Assembly (NCBI GenBank): GCA_014695255.1
Contig: JACJNX010000122.1
Span: 23,136-87,135 of the forward strand
Reading direction: 5' to 3'
Length of the DNA stretch: 64,000 nt
From: Cyanobacteria bacterium FACHB-63
GTDB taxonomy: Bacteria; Cyanobacteriota; Cyanobacteriia; Leptolyngbyales; Leptolyngbyaceae
The notes under the pieces were generated by a model. The model had not been told where the DNA came from and searched no databases. It saw only the letters and a program-made list of their open reading frames with translations. This document shows positions 36,501 to 46,778 of this stretch, in pieces (the first letter of the stretch is position 1; each line of letters begins with the position of its first letter). The translations under genes and the position numbers were made by a program.

Positions 36501-37554
36501 GCTCAAACACCTAAATCCCGGCAACGGGACTGAAACGCATCCAGGACAGTCAGCAAAAATCACCGAAGACGCTCAAACACCTAAATCCCGGCAACGGGAC
36601 TGAAACAGATCACTTCGTCAAGAACTTCCTTGGCGATTTCCTCGCTCAAACACCTAAATCCCGGCAACGGGACTGAAACCCCGACTTTTAAGGGGGTGTC
36701 AATAGCGCATCTCACGCTCAAACACCTAAATCCCGGCAACGGGACTGAAACAACTGAGAGACTATCTCTATCCGGGTCGGGAAAAGACGCTCAAACACCT
36801 AAATCCCGGCAACGGGACTGAAACTCTCTGTCCCTCTGATTAAAATTGCTAACGGACGGACGCTCAAACACCTAAATCCCGGCAACGGGACTGAAACAAG
36901 GTCTGAGGGAGGCGGAACGGTCAAGAAGCGTAACGCTCAAACACCTAAATCCCGGCAACGGGACTGAAACTCACTGCAACATCTGCGAGTACACGACCGA
37001 AGCTGACGCTCAAACACCTAAATCCCGGCAACGGGACTGAAACCAATTGGTGAGGATTATTATTGCTGTCAAGTTTGGCGCTCAAACACCTAAATCCCGG
37101 CAACGGGACTGAAACGTTCCCGTAACGGTTTGAGTGGTTGTCTGAGCGTAACGCTCAAACACCTAAATCCCGGCAACGGGACTGAAACGGCAACGTTAAC
37201 AGAGCCAACCTTAGGGATCGAGACGCTCAAACACCTAAATCCCGGCAACGGGACTGAAACAACGTTTGTTGAAAGGTAAGAGAGCGCTAACTCAGACGCT
37301 CAAACACCTAAATCCCGGCAACGGGACTGAAACTAAACCGAAAGCGATTAGGGCAAGCAATTCTCGGCAACGCTCAAACACCTAAATCCCGGCAACGGGA
37401 CTGAAACTATTCTCTGGGGGAACGTTACCGATACCCTGTTTTTCGCTCAAACACCTAAATCCCGGCAACGGGACTGAAACTCCAAATCCTGACCGAGATC
37501 AAAGGCTTATTTCGGAGCGCTCAAACACCTAAATCCCGGCAACGGGACTGAAAC
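33585..37554 (+). CRISPR. CRISPR array 1: 55 repeats of 37 nt, 54 spacers
   Basis: The repeat is 37 nt, starts CGCTCAAACAC and continues CTAAATCCCGGCAACGGGAC then TGAAAC. A TCCCG-GCAA-CGGGA hairpin would leave the Cas6-type 5' handle ending ACTGAAAC on each crRNA. By my count there are 55 repeats with spacers of mostly 34-38 nt. I saw no substitution in any repeat, including the last. The direction is plus (leader at the left). It ends 5 nt from the stop codon of the convergent WYL gene. Short frames inside the array are repeats, not genes. Confidence 0.98.
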
Positions 37555-37559
37555 GCTTT

Positions 37560-38528
37560 TTATTTATAGCAATCGCTAGCCCGACTCAACTCTTGAGCGA
37601 TCTGCTCGACTAACCAAGATGGACTCAGAAGCTTAACACTTGCACCATATTGCAAGATGCGCTGACGAAACCAAAACAGATAATCTTCTTGCGCCTCAAT
37701 CCGCACCCAGCTATTGTCCTCTGCACGATCGACCACACGCTCATGATTCCGTCGAGGTTGATAAGTCGCGAGTGGACCGCTCATTCGGTAGCAAATCGAG
37801 ATTCTCGGAAACTCCAAAATACCCCACGGAATTTCTGAAGCAGCGCCGATCGACAAAATGCGATCGACCCGAAAAATCTGATTCTTTTCAACCGGGTGAT
37901 GGCGAACAAAAAAATCTGGAGCATGAGCAAACAGATAGAGCACTCCATTATGTAAACGCAGTTCAGAACGATCGAGATCCCAATTATTTTCATTACCTTG
38001 GCTGCTGCGATAGCGAATCGTATAGCGACGGCGTTGGCGAAATCGGTCTTGTAGAGTGGTGACGATCGCGTTGAGCCGCTCCTCGCTGTAATCCGCAGGA
38101 GGACTAAAATTGACGCGAACGGTATTTGGTCGGAGGGGTTTATCTAGATTCGCGATTTGCAGCACGGATGAAGCTTGCTGAGAAAAACCCATATCAGATA
38201 GAAAATAGGCTGCCATTGCTAAGGCTTCTCGCTGTTCAGACGAAAGAATGACCGGAAAATTGGAATGAATCAATTCATACGGACGATTCGGCGCACTGCG
38301 AATCTCAAAGCCACAATCGCGCAATTTACTAATCATTCGGCTTAACTTTTGAGAAATGTCCTCTACAGTGTGTCCCTGCGCTGCTAAATATTCACTCAAA
38401 TGCGAACTCAATTGCTCTCGTTTATGAGGGCGTTCAGCCAAATGTTTAAGAATCTCAAACGCAAACGCGATTTGATTGAATCGTTCTGGCATATCAGAAT
38501 CCTGACAATTCTTGAATGCAGCTATCAT
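37560..38528 (-). CDS. WYL-domain transcriptional regulator of the CRISPR locus
   Basis: This is a 322-residue protein with an N-terminal winged-helix segment (FEILKHLAERPHKREQLSSHL and LSRMISKLRDCGFEIRSA). A WYL domain in the second half is recognised by RRRYTIRYRS, the ELRLHNGVLYLFAHAP beta segment and IFRVDRILSIG, and a C-terminal WCX-like part follows. It is divergent from cas3. In Synechocystis 6803 a WYL protein next to a type I-D locus represses crRNA formation, so a repressor or ligand-sensing regulator is the likely role here. A later ATG (MPERFNQ) is an alternative start. Its 3' end abuts array 1 head-on, so array transcription could produce antisense RNA to it. Confidence 0.85.
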   Translation of the reverse strand: MIAAFKNCQDSDMPERFNQIAFAFEILKHLAERPHKREQLSSHLSEYLAAQGHTVEDISQKLSRMISKLRDCGFEIRSAPNRPYELIHSNFPVILSSEQREALAMAAYFLSDMGFSQQASSVLQIANLDKPLRPNTVRVNFSPPADYSEERLNAIVTTLQDRFRQRRRYTIRYRSSQGNENNWDLDRSELRLHNGVLYLFAHAPDFFVRHHPVEKNQIFRVDRILSIGAASEIPWGILEFPRISICYRMSGPLATYQPRRNHERVVDRAEDNSWVRIEAQEDYLFWFRQRILQYGASVKLLSPSWLVEQIAQELSRASDCYK

Positions 38529-38615
38529 ATGACAGCGCTCTAAGATGTTGTCAAATTTTGATGCTATCTATTTTCAAGTCGGGTATATATTGGCTCCAGT
38601 ACGAGGTTAAACCCG
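38529..38615. promoter_or_regulatory. divergent WYL-cas3 promoter region
   Basis: This 87-nt AT-rich intergenic region contains a short palindrome TCAAATTTTGA (38551-38561), a plausible regulator site, and a -10-like TATATAT (38584-38590) facing cas3. A GAGG about 11 nt before the cas3 ATG may be its ribosome-binding site. Confidence 0.4.
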
Positions 38616-40730
38616 ATGAAAGTATTTCTTCAGCCTCTTTATTCTAGGCTCAATCCAGGTATCGGGAACTGCTCACTTGGGTGTGAGCAAAAGTGCCGTA
38701 TTATTGAAGCCGCGCCAGACTTTCAGCCTGCTTTAGGCTACACTTGTCCTCTGTCAGTTCATCAAGCGGAAACTTATGCGGCGGTGACAACAGGCGATGC
38801 AGATATCATTTTTAATACCGCAACAACCGGAGATGGAAAGTCATTAGCTAGCTATTTGCCAGGATTGCTAGCAGGTTCGATTCGGATCATGGGACTTTAT
38901 CCCACAATCGAGCTTGTCGAAGATCAAACTCGTAGCCAACGCGAGTATCACGAGAAATTCAACTTAGACGCAGACTCGCGAATCGATCGTCTCTTTGGAC
39001 AAGAACTAAGTCGTCGAGTTGAAGCCTCTGCAAGCAATCGATATCAAGAACTGCGGCTGACAATCGAGAATAGCCCAATCATCCTGACAAATCCCGATAT
39101 TTTTCACCTGATTACGCATTTCCAATATCAAGACCTAGCTTATGGGATAGTAGACTTACCGCTTTTGCTAGCAGAATTTCCAGATTTGTGGGTTGCTGAT
39201 GAATTTCACATCTTTGGTGCTCACCAAGAAGCTGCAATGCTGAATAGCTTGAGTTTCATTCGGCGATCGCAACAACGCAAACGTCGATTTCTATTCACAT
39301 CTGCTACACCAAAAGAGAAGTTTATTCAGCAACTTCAAGCCGCAGGACTCAAAACGAAAATAATTCCCGGTCATTATGCGAATCAGCCTGAATCTGGATA
39401 TCGCCAAATTTTGCAAGCGATCGAGCTTGAATTTGTTCAACTCAAGCGACAGGACACATTAGATTGGCTGCAAGCGAATATTGCTGACATTCAAACTGCA
39501 CTGACTTCTGAATCTCCGGGTCGTGGCTTGATCATTCTCAATTCGGTTGCTCAAACAGGTCGGGTCGTGAGGCTTTTGAGAGAGTTAATGCCAGATGTTC
39601 AAGTCGAAGAAATTAGCGGTCGAATGGATCGCGCTTCACGAGAAAAGACTCAGGGAGCATTGCAATCCTCTGATCGACCTGTTCTGGTCGTTGGTACTTC
39701 TGCTGTTGATGTCGGTGTTGATTTTAGAATTCATTTGCTTATCTTTGAAAGCAGTGATTCTGCTACTGTGATTCAGCGCTTGGGCAGATTAGGTAGGCAT
39801 CCAGGCTTTAATTGGTATCGAGCGATCGCACTGCTTCCAAGTCATGCCCCTTGGATTTATGAGGAATTGAAAAACCATCTAGAAGATCAGGCATCAGTTC
39901 CACGGGAAACATTACGAGATGCAGTGTTAGCCGCCTTCGATAGTCCGAATGAATTTGAAGACTATCGTAAAGAATGGGGGGCATTACAAGCACAAGGAAT
40001 GCTCTGGAATATGAGCCAAAAAAATCGAGCAGTAATGGCTCCTGTTCGCGATCGCATTCTGGAAGATTTACAGCCGATTTATGGAGTTTCGGAATTAGAA
40101 ACAGCCCGAAAACGTTGGGCAGCACTGGGACATTCCGAGACTGGAAGGGCCACACAATCAGAATTATTGCGATTCAGAGGAGGGACTGCTTTACAAGCAG
40201 CCGTTTGGGATGAAAATCGATTCTACACTTATGATCTCTTGCGATTACTTCCTTACACGCTGGTCGAAATCATGGAGCAAGACGAATTCCTGCAGATTGC
40301 AAATCAGCATGGACATCCAGCTTACACATTTCAATATGCTCAAGTGTTTCTAAAAATTCGGCGTTGGATGGATGAACGGATTGATATTGCCTTGAGATGC
40401 GATCGTGATAGTAGTGAATTAATGTGCTGTGATCTGATTCTATTGAAATCATTCAGACTGGTAAATCATCCTCAAGCAGAAGTATTGAATTGCCTAAGTC
40501 GTAAACAAATTCTCAGCTTTCTCATCCCGGTTGATTCCAAGAATCCAGCAAGTCATTGGGAAGTCGGCAAAATGCTCAAACTGACTCCGCTGTTTAGCTT
40601 ATATCGCTTAGTGGACAGTTCAGAGCAATCTTATGCCTGCGCTTTTAATCAAGATGCTCTACTGCTCAAATCGCTTCGTCGCAAGCTGACTAAACTTTGC
40701 CGTTACAGTTCCACCTCACTGATTTTTTGA
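38616..40730 (+). CDS. cas3: type I-D Cas3 helicase
   Basis: This is a 704-residue SF2 helicase without an HD nuclease domain, as in subtype I-D where the nuclease is on Cas10d. Visible motifs are a Cys cluster near the N-terminus (CSLGCEQKC), Walker A NTATTGDGKSLA at about 70, the DEAD-type box VADEFHIFG, TSATP (motif III), VVGTSAVDVGVDF (motif V) and QRLGRLGRH (motif VI). It unwinds target DNA recruited by the crRNA complex. It is the first gene of the cas operon and ends 1 nt before cas10d. Confidence 0.92.
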   Translation: MKVFLQPLYSRLNPGIGNCSLGCEQKCRIIEAAPDFQPALGYTCPLSVHQAETYAAVTTGDADIIFNTATTGDGKSLASYLPGLLAGSIRIMGLYPTIELVEDQTRSQREYHEKFNLDADSRIDRLFGQELSRRVEASASNRYQELRLTIENSPIILTNPDIFHLITHFQYQDLAYGIVDLPLLLAEFPDLWVADEFHIFGAHQEAAMLNSLSFIRRSQQRKRRFLFTSATPKEKFIQQLQAAGLKTKIIPGHYANQPESGYRQILQAIELEFVQLKRQDTLDWLQANIADIQTALTSESPGRGLIILNSVAQTGRVVRLLRELMPDVQVEEISGRMDRASREKTQGALQSSDRPVLVVGTSAVDVGVDFRIHLLIFESSDSATVIQRLGRLGRHPGFNWYRAIALLPSHAPWIYEELKNHLEDQASVPRETLRDAVLAAFDSPNEFEDYRKEWGALQAQGMLWNMSQKNRAVMAPVRDRILEDLQPIYGVSELETARKRWAALGHSETGRATQSELLRFRGGTALQAAVWDENRFYTYDLLRLLPYTLVEIMEQDEFLQIANQHGHPAYTFQYAQVFLKIRRWMDERIDIALRCDRDSSELMCCDLILLKSFRLVNHPQAEVLNCLSRKQILSFLIPVDSKNPASHWEVGKMLKLTPLFSLYRLVDSSEQSYACAFNQDALLLKSLRRKLTKLCRYSSTSLIF

Positions 40731-40731
40731 T

Positions 40732-43677
40732 ATGACACTCCTACAATCTCTTCTTACTACAACGCTTGAAGTTGACCCTGATCCGATTCTTCAGGCATAC
40801 ATCGATACGATCGTTCCAGCAATGGAAAAAGAATTCGGTTCAATTCCAGCGCTAGGCGGCTCTGAAGCCGTGCATTTCTACCGCTTACAAAAGCAGGGAA
40901 ACACTTATGCAGACTCCACAGCGAAACGATGGGCAGAAAAAGCAGACCAAAGCTTGCTCGTTCATGTTCTCAATGGGCTATTAACGGCTTGGAATCTTTT
41001 TCCCTTTCTCAATCAAGATAAGCAACTTTCAGAGATTGAGAAACGATTGCTATGTTTAGGATTAACACTACACGACTATAACAAGTATTGTCAGGGCGAA
41101 GAAGATGATGCTCCTAAAGCCCATGAAGTCAGTGAAATCTTAGCGCTGTGCGAGAAATTAGGTCAACTTCTCAACTTCGACGCTTTCTGGTCAGATTGGC
41201 GGTTGTATCTAGCGGATATTAGCTTTCTAGCACAAAATACACAGTACAAAGTCGGTGCGAATCCCGTTCCGAGCAATTGGCAGACTTTTAAGCTAGAAGA
41301 TAGTCGAAGATTGAAGAATCCATTACGTCCTTTATTAGCGTTTGGGGATATTGCAGTTCATATCAATGATCCAGCAGATGTGATTACTACAACGCGGGGC
41401 AATCGCTTACGAGAACATCTACGATCGCTACAAATCGATCGAAAGCTAATGTATCACCGCCTGCGAGATTGTACCGGATTGCTCAGTGGTGGCATTCATA
41501 ATGCCGTGTTGTACTTCACTGAACCGCTAGATTGGCAACCGCTCCTGTTTTTTGGTCAAGGTGTGATTTACCTTGCTCCTCAAAATGCTGAAGTTCCCGA
41601 TCGAAACGATGTTCAGGCCGTTTTATGGGAGCAAATCAGCCAGATCTTGGGCAGCAAAATGTTGGGTGGTGAGATCGGGTTCAAGCGAGATGGGAAAGGC
41701 TTAAAAGTTGCTCCACAGACTCTAGAGTTATTTAGTCCTGCTGAGCTGATTCGCAACCTACCAGAAGTCGTCCGAACGAAAGTTGGAAATGAGAAAAATC
41801 CAGCAACGCCTAAACGTTTGGAATCTCTCGATCTTGGAGGGGATGAACTTGAACATCTATCGAAGGGAGCCGATTTGCGAAGCGATCGACTCGCCGAATT
41901 TATCTTTCTTGCTCAAAAAGAGTTCTTCGGCAACTGCCCAGAGTTTGCACCCTGGATACTTCAGAGATTAGGAATTCAAAACCGAATTACTCCTGAGCAC
42001 ACCCAAGTACAATCGGGTGGTGTGAACTATGGCTGGTATTATGCAGCAGCTTGCTATGTTGCTGCTCATGCTTCAATGCGACCAGAAGAGCTACTCCAAA
42101 CCCTAGAGGAAGTCGCAAATGATCTAGCAGACTGGGCAGAAGAAAATAACTTACTGCCAGAGCATCACAGCCCAACTCGTGATGTGTTCCTAAACTATCT
42201 CAATCAGTACCTAGAACTATCAGAATGGGATAGCTCAGTCAACCAGTTTGCTATCGAATTTAATAACTATGTTGCTGCCAAAACCAAAGCTGCAAAACAA
42301 CCCATTTGCTCGCTTAGTTCTGGTGAATTTATTTCAGAAGATCAAGTGGATTCTGTTGTGCTATTCAAACCGCAACAGTACAGCAATAAAAATCCTTTAG
42401 GTGGACGACAAATCAAGCGCGGGATTTCTAAGATTTGGTCACTAGAGATGCTGCTAAGACAAGCACTTTGGGCAGTACCAGCAGGGAAATTGGAAGAACA
42501 GCAACCCGTTTTTCTCTATCTCTTTCCTGCTTATGTTTACTCGCCTCAAGTGGCAAAAGCAGTGCGGGTACTTATCAACGAACTAAAACGAGTGAATTTT
42601 TGGGATCTGCGTAAGTTTTGGTTTGAACATGACATGAATGTACAAGCACTTCGCCATTATCAATGGTTGCAGAACGAAGATGAACCGGGGCGGTTCTCAA
42701 GTAAGGATTACGGTAGGCGCGATCGCCGAGATCTCCCTTTTATGGCAATCACTTACACCACAACACGCGAAAAGACCACAACGGATGCTTGGGTCGAACC
42801 TGCTTTTCTAGCCCTAGCTCTTCCCTTTTTACTTGGTATCAAAGTGGTCGCAAGTGCCAGTCCTGCTCCGCTTTATCAGAGCGATCGGGAGTTCCGAGAA
42901 TCGGTCAAGCTCGATGGCGCTGCGAACTTCTGGAATCTTCTAGGAATGCCGAGTTCTGCTCATCTAGAAGAGTTTCATCAAGGGCGAATTTTGCGCCTAG
43001 AAGATTGGTTAGAACGTTTGCTGGTAGCTTATAGCATTCATCTCGATTGTGAAGGCGAACCCCCAAAACCGAGATGGCAGGCGCTACCGGGAACAGTGCG
43101 CGAAATCATGACTGATGTGCTAAATGTCTTTAGCTTGGCAGATTCAGCCTTTCGTGATGCAAAGCGCGATCCCAAAGCCGACGAAGTTTTACGTTACTGG
43201 AGTTTTGCACAAATTTGGTCTAAAGGAGATGTCCGAATGGAAGCCCAATTACAACTGACTCAAAAACTTGTGAAAGAGTATCGCAGGTTTTATCAAGTGA
43301 ATACTGGAGAATCAAGCCATGCTATCTTACTACCCTTATCAAAAGCATTGGAGATTATTCTCACTGTGCCGAACGATCTGCCGATCGAGGATCTTATTTT
43401 CCAAGGTTCAGGACAGCTCCACGACGCGATCGCTCGTCAGAAACCCTACAGTCGTCCTTTGATTATGGATAAAAGCGTTGCCTACGAAACTCGTCTTGCC
43501 AACGAATTGCAGGCAATCCACCAGTTTATGACAACCTGCGTCAAAGAGCTTTTTGGTGAACAGTACAAAGGCGATCGTGCCCTGCTGCAAGAAAACCGAA
43601 ATCGGATTAAGTCCGGGGCGGAGTTTGCCTATCGATGGATTGCACTGCAAGAGAAGCAAACTAAGCCATCTGTTTAA
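40732..43677 (+). CDS. cas10d: Cas10d (Csc3), large subunit with HD nuclease
   Basis: This is a 981-residue signature protein of subtype I-D. The N-terminal HD nuclease domain shows a conserved His at about 78 (LLVHVLNG) and the HD pair LHDYNKY at 114-115. The large central and C-terminal part is the Cas10-like body; I do not see a GGDD cyclase motif, as expected for Cas10d. It forms the complex with Csc2, Csc1 and crRNA and supplies the DNA-cutting activity that type I systems usually have in Cas3. It is translated directly after cas3. Confidence 0.92.
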   Translation: MTLLQSLLTTTLEVDPDPILQAYIDTIVPAMEKEFGSIPALGGSEAVHFYRLQKQGNTYADSTAKRWAEKADQSLLVHVLNGLLTAWNLFPFLNQDKQLSEIEKRLLCLGLTLHDYNKYCQGEEDDAPKAHEVSEILALCEKLGQLLNFDAFWSDWRLYLADISFLAQNTQYKVGANPVPSNWQTFKLEDSRRLKNPLRPLLAFGDIAVHINDPADVITTTRGNRLREHLRSLQIDRKLMYHRLRDCTGLLSGGIHNAVLYFTEPLDWQPLLFFGQGVIYLAPQNAEVPDRNDVQAVLWEQISQILGSKMLGGEIGFKRDGKGLKVAPQTLELFSPAELIRNLPEVVRTKVGNEKNPATPKRLESLDLGGDELEHLSKGADLRSDRLAEFIFLAQKEFFGNCPEFAPWILQRLGIQNRITPEHTQVQSGGVNYGWYYAAACYVAAHASMRPEELLQTLEEVANDLADWAEENNLLPEHHSPTRDVFLNYLNQYLELSEWDSSVNQFAIEFNNYVAAKTKAAKQPICSLSSGEFISEDQVDSVVLFKPQQYSNKNPLGGRQIKRGISKIWSLEMLLRQALWAVPAGKLEEQQPVFLYLFPAYVYSPQVAKAVRVLINELKRVNFWDLRKFWFEHDMNVQALRHYQWLQNEDEPGRFSSKDYGRRDRRDLPFMAITYTTTREKTTTDAWVEPAFLALALPFLLGIKVVASASPAPLYQSDREFRESVKLDGAANFWNLLGMPSSAHLEEFHQGRILRLEDWLERLLVAYSIHLDCEGEPPKPRWQALPGTVREIMTDVLNVFSLADSAFRDAKRDPKADEVLRYWSFAQIWSKGDVRMEAQLQLTQKLVKEYRRFYQVNTGESSHAILLPLSKALEIILTVPNDLPIEDLIFQGSGQLHDAIARQKPYSRPLIMDKSVAYETRLANELQAIHQFMTTCVKELFGEQYKGDRALLQENRNRIKSGAEFAYRWIALQEKQTKPSV

Positions 43678-43703
43678 TCTTTCAATCATTTAGGAGTACA
43701 ACC

Positions 43704-44687
43704 ATGACCATTCTCGAAACCATTCAATCTGAATTCCACGCTGCCTATCCTCGTCTTGCATCCGGTAAATATATTCACATTCTGATGGTGCGGCACAGTC
43801 AGTCTTTTCCAGTTTTTCAAACTGATGGGGTGCTGAACGTAGCGCGGACTCAAGCCGGACTAAAAACTTCAGATGCGATGAGCCGGCTGGTGATGTTTAA
43901 GCGTAAGCAAATCACACCCGAACGACTCGCTGGCAGAGAACTCCTGCGATCGCTTGACCTCACCAGTGCCATCAAAGGGACTGAGAACTTCTGCGAGTAC
44001 AACGGAGAAGATTCCTGCAAGAAGTGTCCTGACTGTATTCTCTATGGATTTGCGATCGGCGATAGTGGCTCTGAACGCTCCAAGGTTTACTCAGATTCTG
44101 CCTTCTCTTTAAGTTCCTATGAAACATCTCACAAGAGTTTCACCTTCAATGCACCCTATGAAGGCGGAACCATGAGCGAAGGCGGTCAGATGAGAAGCGC
44201 TATTAATGAACTGGATCATGTTTTGCCAGAGGTAAGCTTTCCAACTGTCGAAACGCTACGAGATTTGACGTATGAAGGCTTCATCTATGTTCTCGGCAAT
44301 CTCATGCGAACACGTCGCTATGGTGCTCAGGAATCGCGAACCGGCACAATGAAAAATCACATCGTTGGCATTGTTATGGCAGATGGCGAAATCTTCAGCA
44401 ACTTGCATCTGACTCAAGCCCTGTACGATGCCCTCAAGGGAGATTTGCAAGCTCCGATCGATGTGATTCGTCAGCAAGCTACAACCGTGATCAATGCGTT
44501 ACTCGACCAAGAACCCGTTCGGAAATCTCAAATCATTATGGGCGAAGCGTTAGAGAGCCTATTGGCGGAAGTGGGAGCAATCTATCAAGACGATGCTCAA
44601 CTGAAAGCGATGATGAGCACACTGTATCAGCAGACTCGAACTTATGCTGAAACTTATGGCGCATTAATGAAAAAGGGCAAAAAGTAG
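43704..44687 (+). CDS. csc2: Csc2 (Cas7d) backbone protein
   Basis: This is a 327-residue Cas7-family protein that coats the crRNA. It has the typical Csc2 start (YIHILMVRHSQSFPVFQTDG), a zinc-type Cys cluster (CEYNGEDSCKKCPDC) and the glycine-rich segment SSYETSHKSFTFNAPYEGG. AGGAG lies about 10 nt before the ATG. It follows cas10d by 26 nt and precedes csc1 by 6 nt. Confidence 0.93.
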   Translation: MTILETIQSEFHAAYPRLASGKYIHILMVRHSQSFPVFQTDGVLNVARTQAGLKTSDAMSRLVMFKRKQITPERLAGRELLRSLDLTSAIKGTENFCEYNGEDSCKKCPDCILYGFAIGDSGSERSKVYSDSAFSLSSYETSHKSFTFNAPYEGGTMSEGGQMRSAINELDHVLPEVSFPTVETLRDLTYEGFIYVLGNLMRTRRYGAQESRTGTMKNHIVGIVMADGEIFSNLHLTQALYDALKGDLQAPIDVIRQQATTVINALLDQEPVRKSQIIMGEALESLLAEVGAIYQDDAQLKAMMSTLYQQTRTYAETYGALMKKGKK

Positions 44688-44693
44688 AGCCTT

Positions 44694-45413
44694 ATGAAGC
44701 TATATCAATGCACCCTCACGCTTCACGATAATGTCTTCTTCGCTACTCGCGAAATGGGAATTTTGTACGAAACCGAAAAATATTTGCATAACTGGGCATT
44801 AAGTTATTCGATGTTTGGCGAAACGCATATTCCTCGACCTTATCGCTTACAAGGAGCCACTGCTCAGAAACCAGGCTATCTCGATGCCACCAATGAGCAG
44901 AACCTCTTGCAACTGAACGATGCTGGAATTTATGTGTTTCCGGCACAGCCAGTGCAATGGTCGTACCAAGTCAATACCTTTAAGGCAGCGCAGGTGAGCT
45001 ATTACGGTCGATCGAAACAATTTGGAGATAAAGGAGCCGATCGCAACTACCCGATTAACTATGGCCGAGCCAAAGAACTAGCTGTTGGCAGTACCTACCG
45101 AACTTATGTAGTCTCGCAAACTGATTTCTCGATTCCAAACTGGATTCGTTTAGGCAAGTGGGCTGCAAAAATTCAGGTTAGCTCCCTCCCCATCAAGGAC
45201 TTCAAATTACAATCAGGTGAATTCATCTGCACCCATCCGATCAATCCAATCGATTTACCTACAACCACTCGGCTCAAACTCTACAACCGAATCATCATGC
45301 CACCCGTAAGTTTAGTCAGTCAAGCTCAACTCGAAGGAACACATTGGCGGCTCCCAGGAGGAAGCTGTATCCCTGCTGATGTCAGTTATGGAGCCAGCTA
45401 TGTTGCAGTCTGA
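44694..45413 (+). CDS. csc1: Csc1 (Cas5d-type) protein
   Basis: This is a 239-residue Cas5-family protein that binds the 5' handle of the crRNA in the I-D complex. It begins MKLYQCTLTLHDNVFFATRE, a typical RAMP first strand, then TEKYLHNWALSYSM, and further on has FSIPNWIRLGKWAAKI. Its end overlaps the cas6 frame, indicating coupled translation. Confidence 0.92.
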   Translation: MKLYQCTLTLHDNVFFATREMGILYETEKYLHNWALSYSMFGETHIPRPYRLQGATAQKPGYLDATNEQNLLQLNDAGIYVFPAQPVQWSYQVNTFKAAQVSYYGRSKQFGDKGADRNYPINYGRAKELAVGSTYRTYVVSQTDFSIPNWIRLGKWAAKIQVSSLPIKDFKLQSGEFICTHPINPIDLPTTTRLKLYNRIIMPPVSLVSQAQLEGTHWRLPGGSCIPADVSYGASYVAV

Positions 45414-46209
45414 CCGCTTGTATGCGATCGCCGTCCAACTCAAAGCCTGTGCCCAAGGTTCACTTCCCCTCACTCTTAACCGTGCGATTCATGCTCAAGT
45501 TTTGCAGTGGCTGAGTTTAGGGAATCTAGAGTTAGCGAGTTGTGTGCATCGATCGCAAGAAAGTCCTATCAGCGTTTCTGGGCTAATTGGGCATCAAGGC
45601 AGAATTCGACTTGGTGATGAGTTTACTATCCGAATTGGTCTGCTCGATGCACAACTTCTTGAACCATTGCTGGCTGGAATTGAACAATGGGGAACTAAGC
45701 CCTTACAGCTAACAAAGTTTCCCTTTGTGATTCAAAGCATCTATTCTTTACCAGGGAGCCATCCTTTAGTAGGTTCATCCCAGTACTCGATCATGGCTAA
45801 AACGCGAACAAATTCGGCTGATCTAACGTTCCAATTTCTGTCTCCAACTAGCTTTAAACAACGAGACATTATTCAGCCGTTTCCGTTACCAGAATTAGTT
45901 TTTGGTAGTCTTCAAAGACGTTGGAATGCTTTTTCACCCAAACTGCTAGCGTTTAAACCGATAGCCTGGGAAGGAATCGTCTCTAGCTATGAGCTAAAAA
46001 CTCATGTGCTGAAACTAGAAGGTGGAGCAGAAGTCGGTTGCCAGGGATGGGCAAAGTATCGATTCAAAGATGCTGAACAGGCTCGAATTGCGATAATTCT
46101 GGCAAACTTTGCTTTCTTCTCTGGTGTCGGGCGTAAGACAGCAATGGGTATGGGACAGGTCCGTTTAGGTTTACCAACTACTCAATCTCGCCACTGTAAG
46201 GATGAATGA
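45379..46209 (+). CDS. cas6: Cas6d crRNA-processing endoribonuclease
   Basis: This is a RAMP-fold protein of up to 276 residues that cuts the pre-crRNA below the repeat hairpin. It shows an N-terminal strand DRLYAIAVQL followed by KACAQGSLP, a His near residue 40 (RAIHAQVLQWL), and the C-terminal glycine-rich loop GVGRKTAMGMGQVRL that defines Cas6. ATGs at 45379, 45388 and 45400 are all possible starts; the overlap with csc1 is 14-35 nt. The shared 3' hairpin of both repeats would let one Cas6 serve both arrays. Confidence 0.9.
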   Translation: MSVMEPAMLQSDRLYAIAVQLKACAQGSLPLTLNRAIHAQVLQWLSLGNLELASCVHRSQESPISVSGLIGHQGRIRLGDEFTIRIGLLDAQLLEPLLAGIEQWGTKPLQLTKFPFVIQSIYSLPGSHPLVGSSQYSIMAKTRTNSADLTFQFLSPTSFKQRDIIQPFPLPELVFGSLQRRWNAFSPKLLAFKPIAWEGIVSSYELKTHVLKLEGGAEVGCQGWAKYRFKDAEQARIAIILANFAFFSGVGRKTAMGMGQVRLGLPTTQSRHCKDE

Positions 46210-46777
46210 TGCTTACCTGCCTCTGGCATATCTGAATGCTTGGGAATACTGTCCCAGAAGGTTTTACTTTGAGTATGTGCTGGGAGAAATGGATGATAAC
46301 GAACACATCGTTTTAGGTCGTCATTTGCATCGCAATATCAACGAGGAAGCTGTGATTCAAGCAGGTGATGTGCTGATTCACCAGCAGCAATGGGTTTGGT
46401 CGGATCGATTGCAAGTGAGCGGTGTGATTGATGCGGTGGAAGAGCGATCGACAGAACTCATTCCACTGGAGTACAAAAAGGGAAAAATGGGGCGGCACTT
46501 GAGCGATCATTTCCAACTTTGTGCAGCGGCATTGTGTTTGGAGGAGCGTACAGGGAAAACGATCGTGTATGGCGAGATTTTCTACCACGCCAATCGACGA
46601 CGGCAACGGGTGGAGTTTTCGCCCCAGTTGCGACAAATGACCGAGGAAGCGGTTCGGGCGGCACAACTTGCAGAAGCTCGTCCGATGCCTGCGCCGATTG
46701 AGCATAAAACAAAGTGTCAAGCGTGTAGTTTGCAGGGCATTTGTTTACCGATCGAGATGAAGTATTTAAGGAGCTAA
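46202..46777 (+). CDS. cas4: Cas4 RecB-like nuclease
   Basis: This is a 191-residue protein. The first Cys lies in AWEYCPRRFYFEYV and three more in KCQACSLQGICLP at the C-terminus; together they would hold an Fe-S cluster. The RecB/PD-(D/E)XK nuclease motif is visible as GVIDAVEE, then PLEYKKGK. Cas4 trims prespacers with Cas1-Cas2. It overlaps cas6 by 8 nt and precedes cas1 by 1 nt. Confidence 0.93.
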   Translation: MNDAYLPLAYLNAWEYCPRRFYFEYVLGEMDDNEHIVLGRHLHRNINEEAVIQAGDVLIHQQQWVWSDRLQVSGVIDAVEERSTELIPLEYKKGKMGRHLSDHFQLCAAALCLEERTGKTIVYGEIFYHANRRRQRVEFSPQLRQMTEEAVRAAQLAEARPMPAPIEHKTKCQACSLQGICLPIEMKYLRS

Positions 46778-46778
46778 T

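Noticed and set aside
34235..36821. Several open frames across CRISPR array 1 with repeated peptide units
   Set aside because: They are translations of the repeat (units such as LKHLNPGNGTET) and have no independent start signals or conservation.
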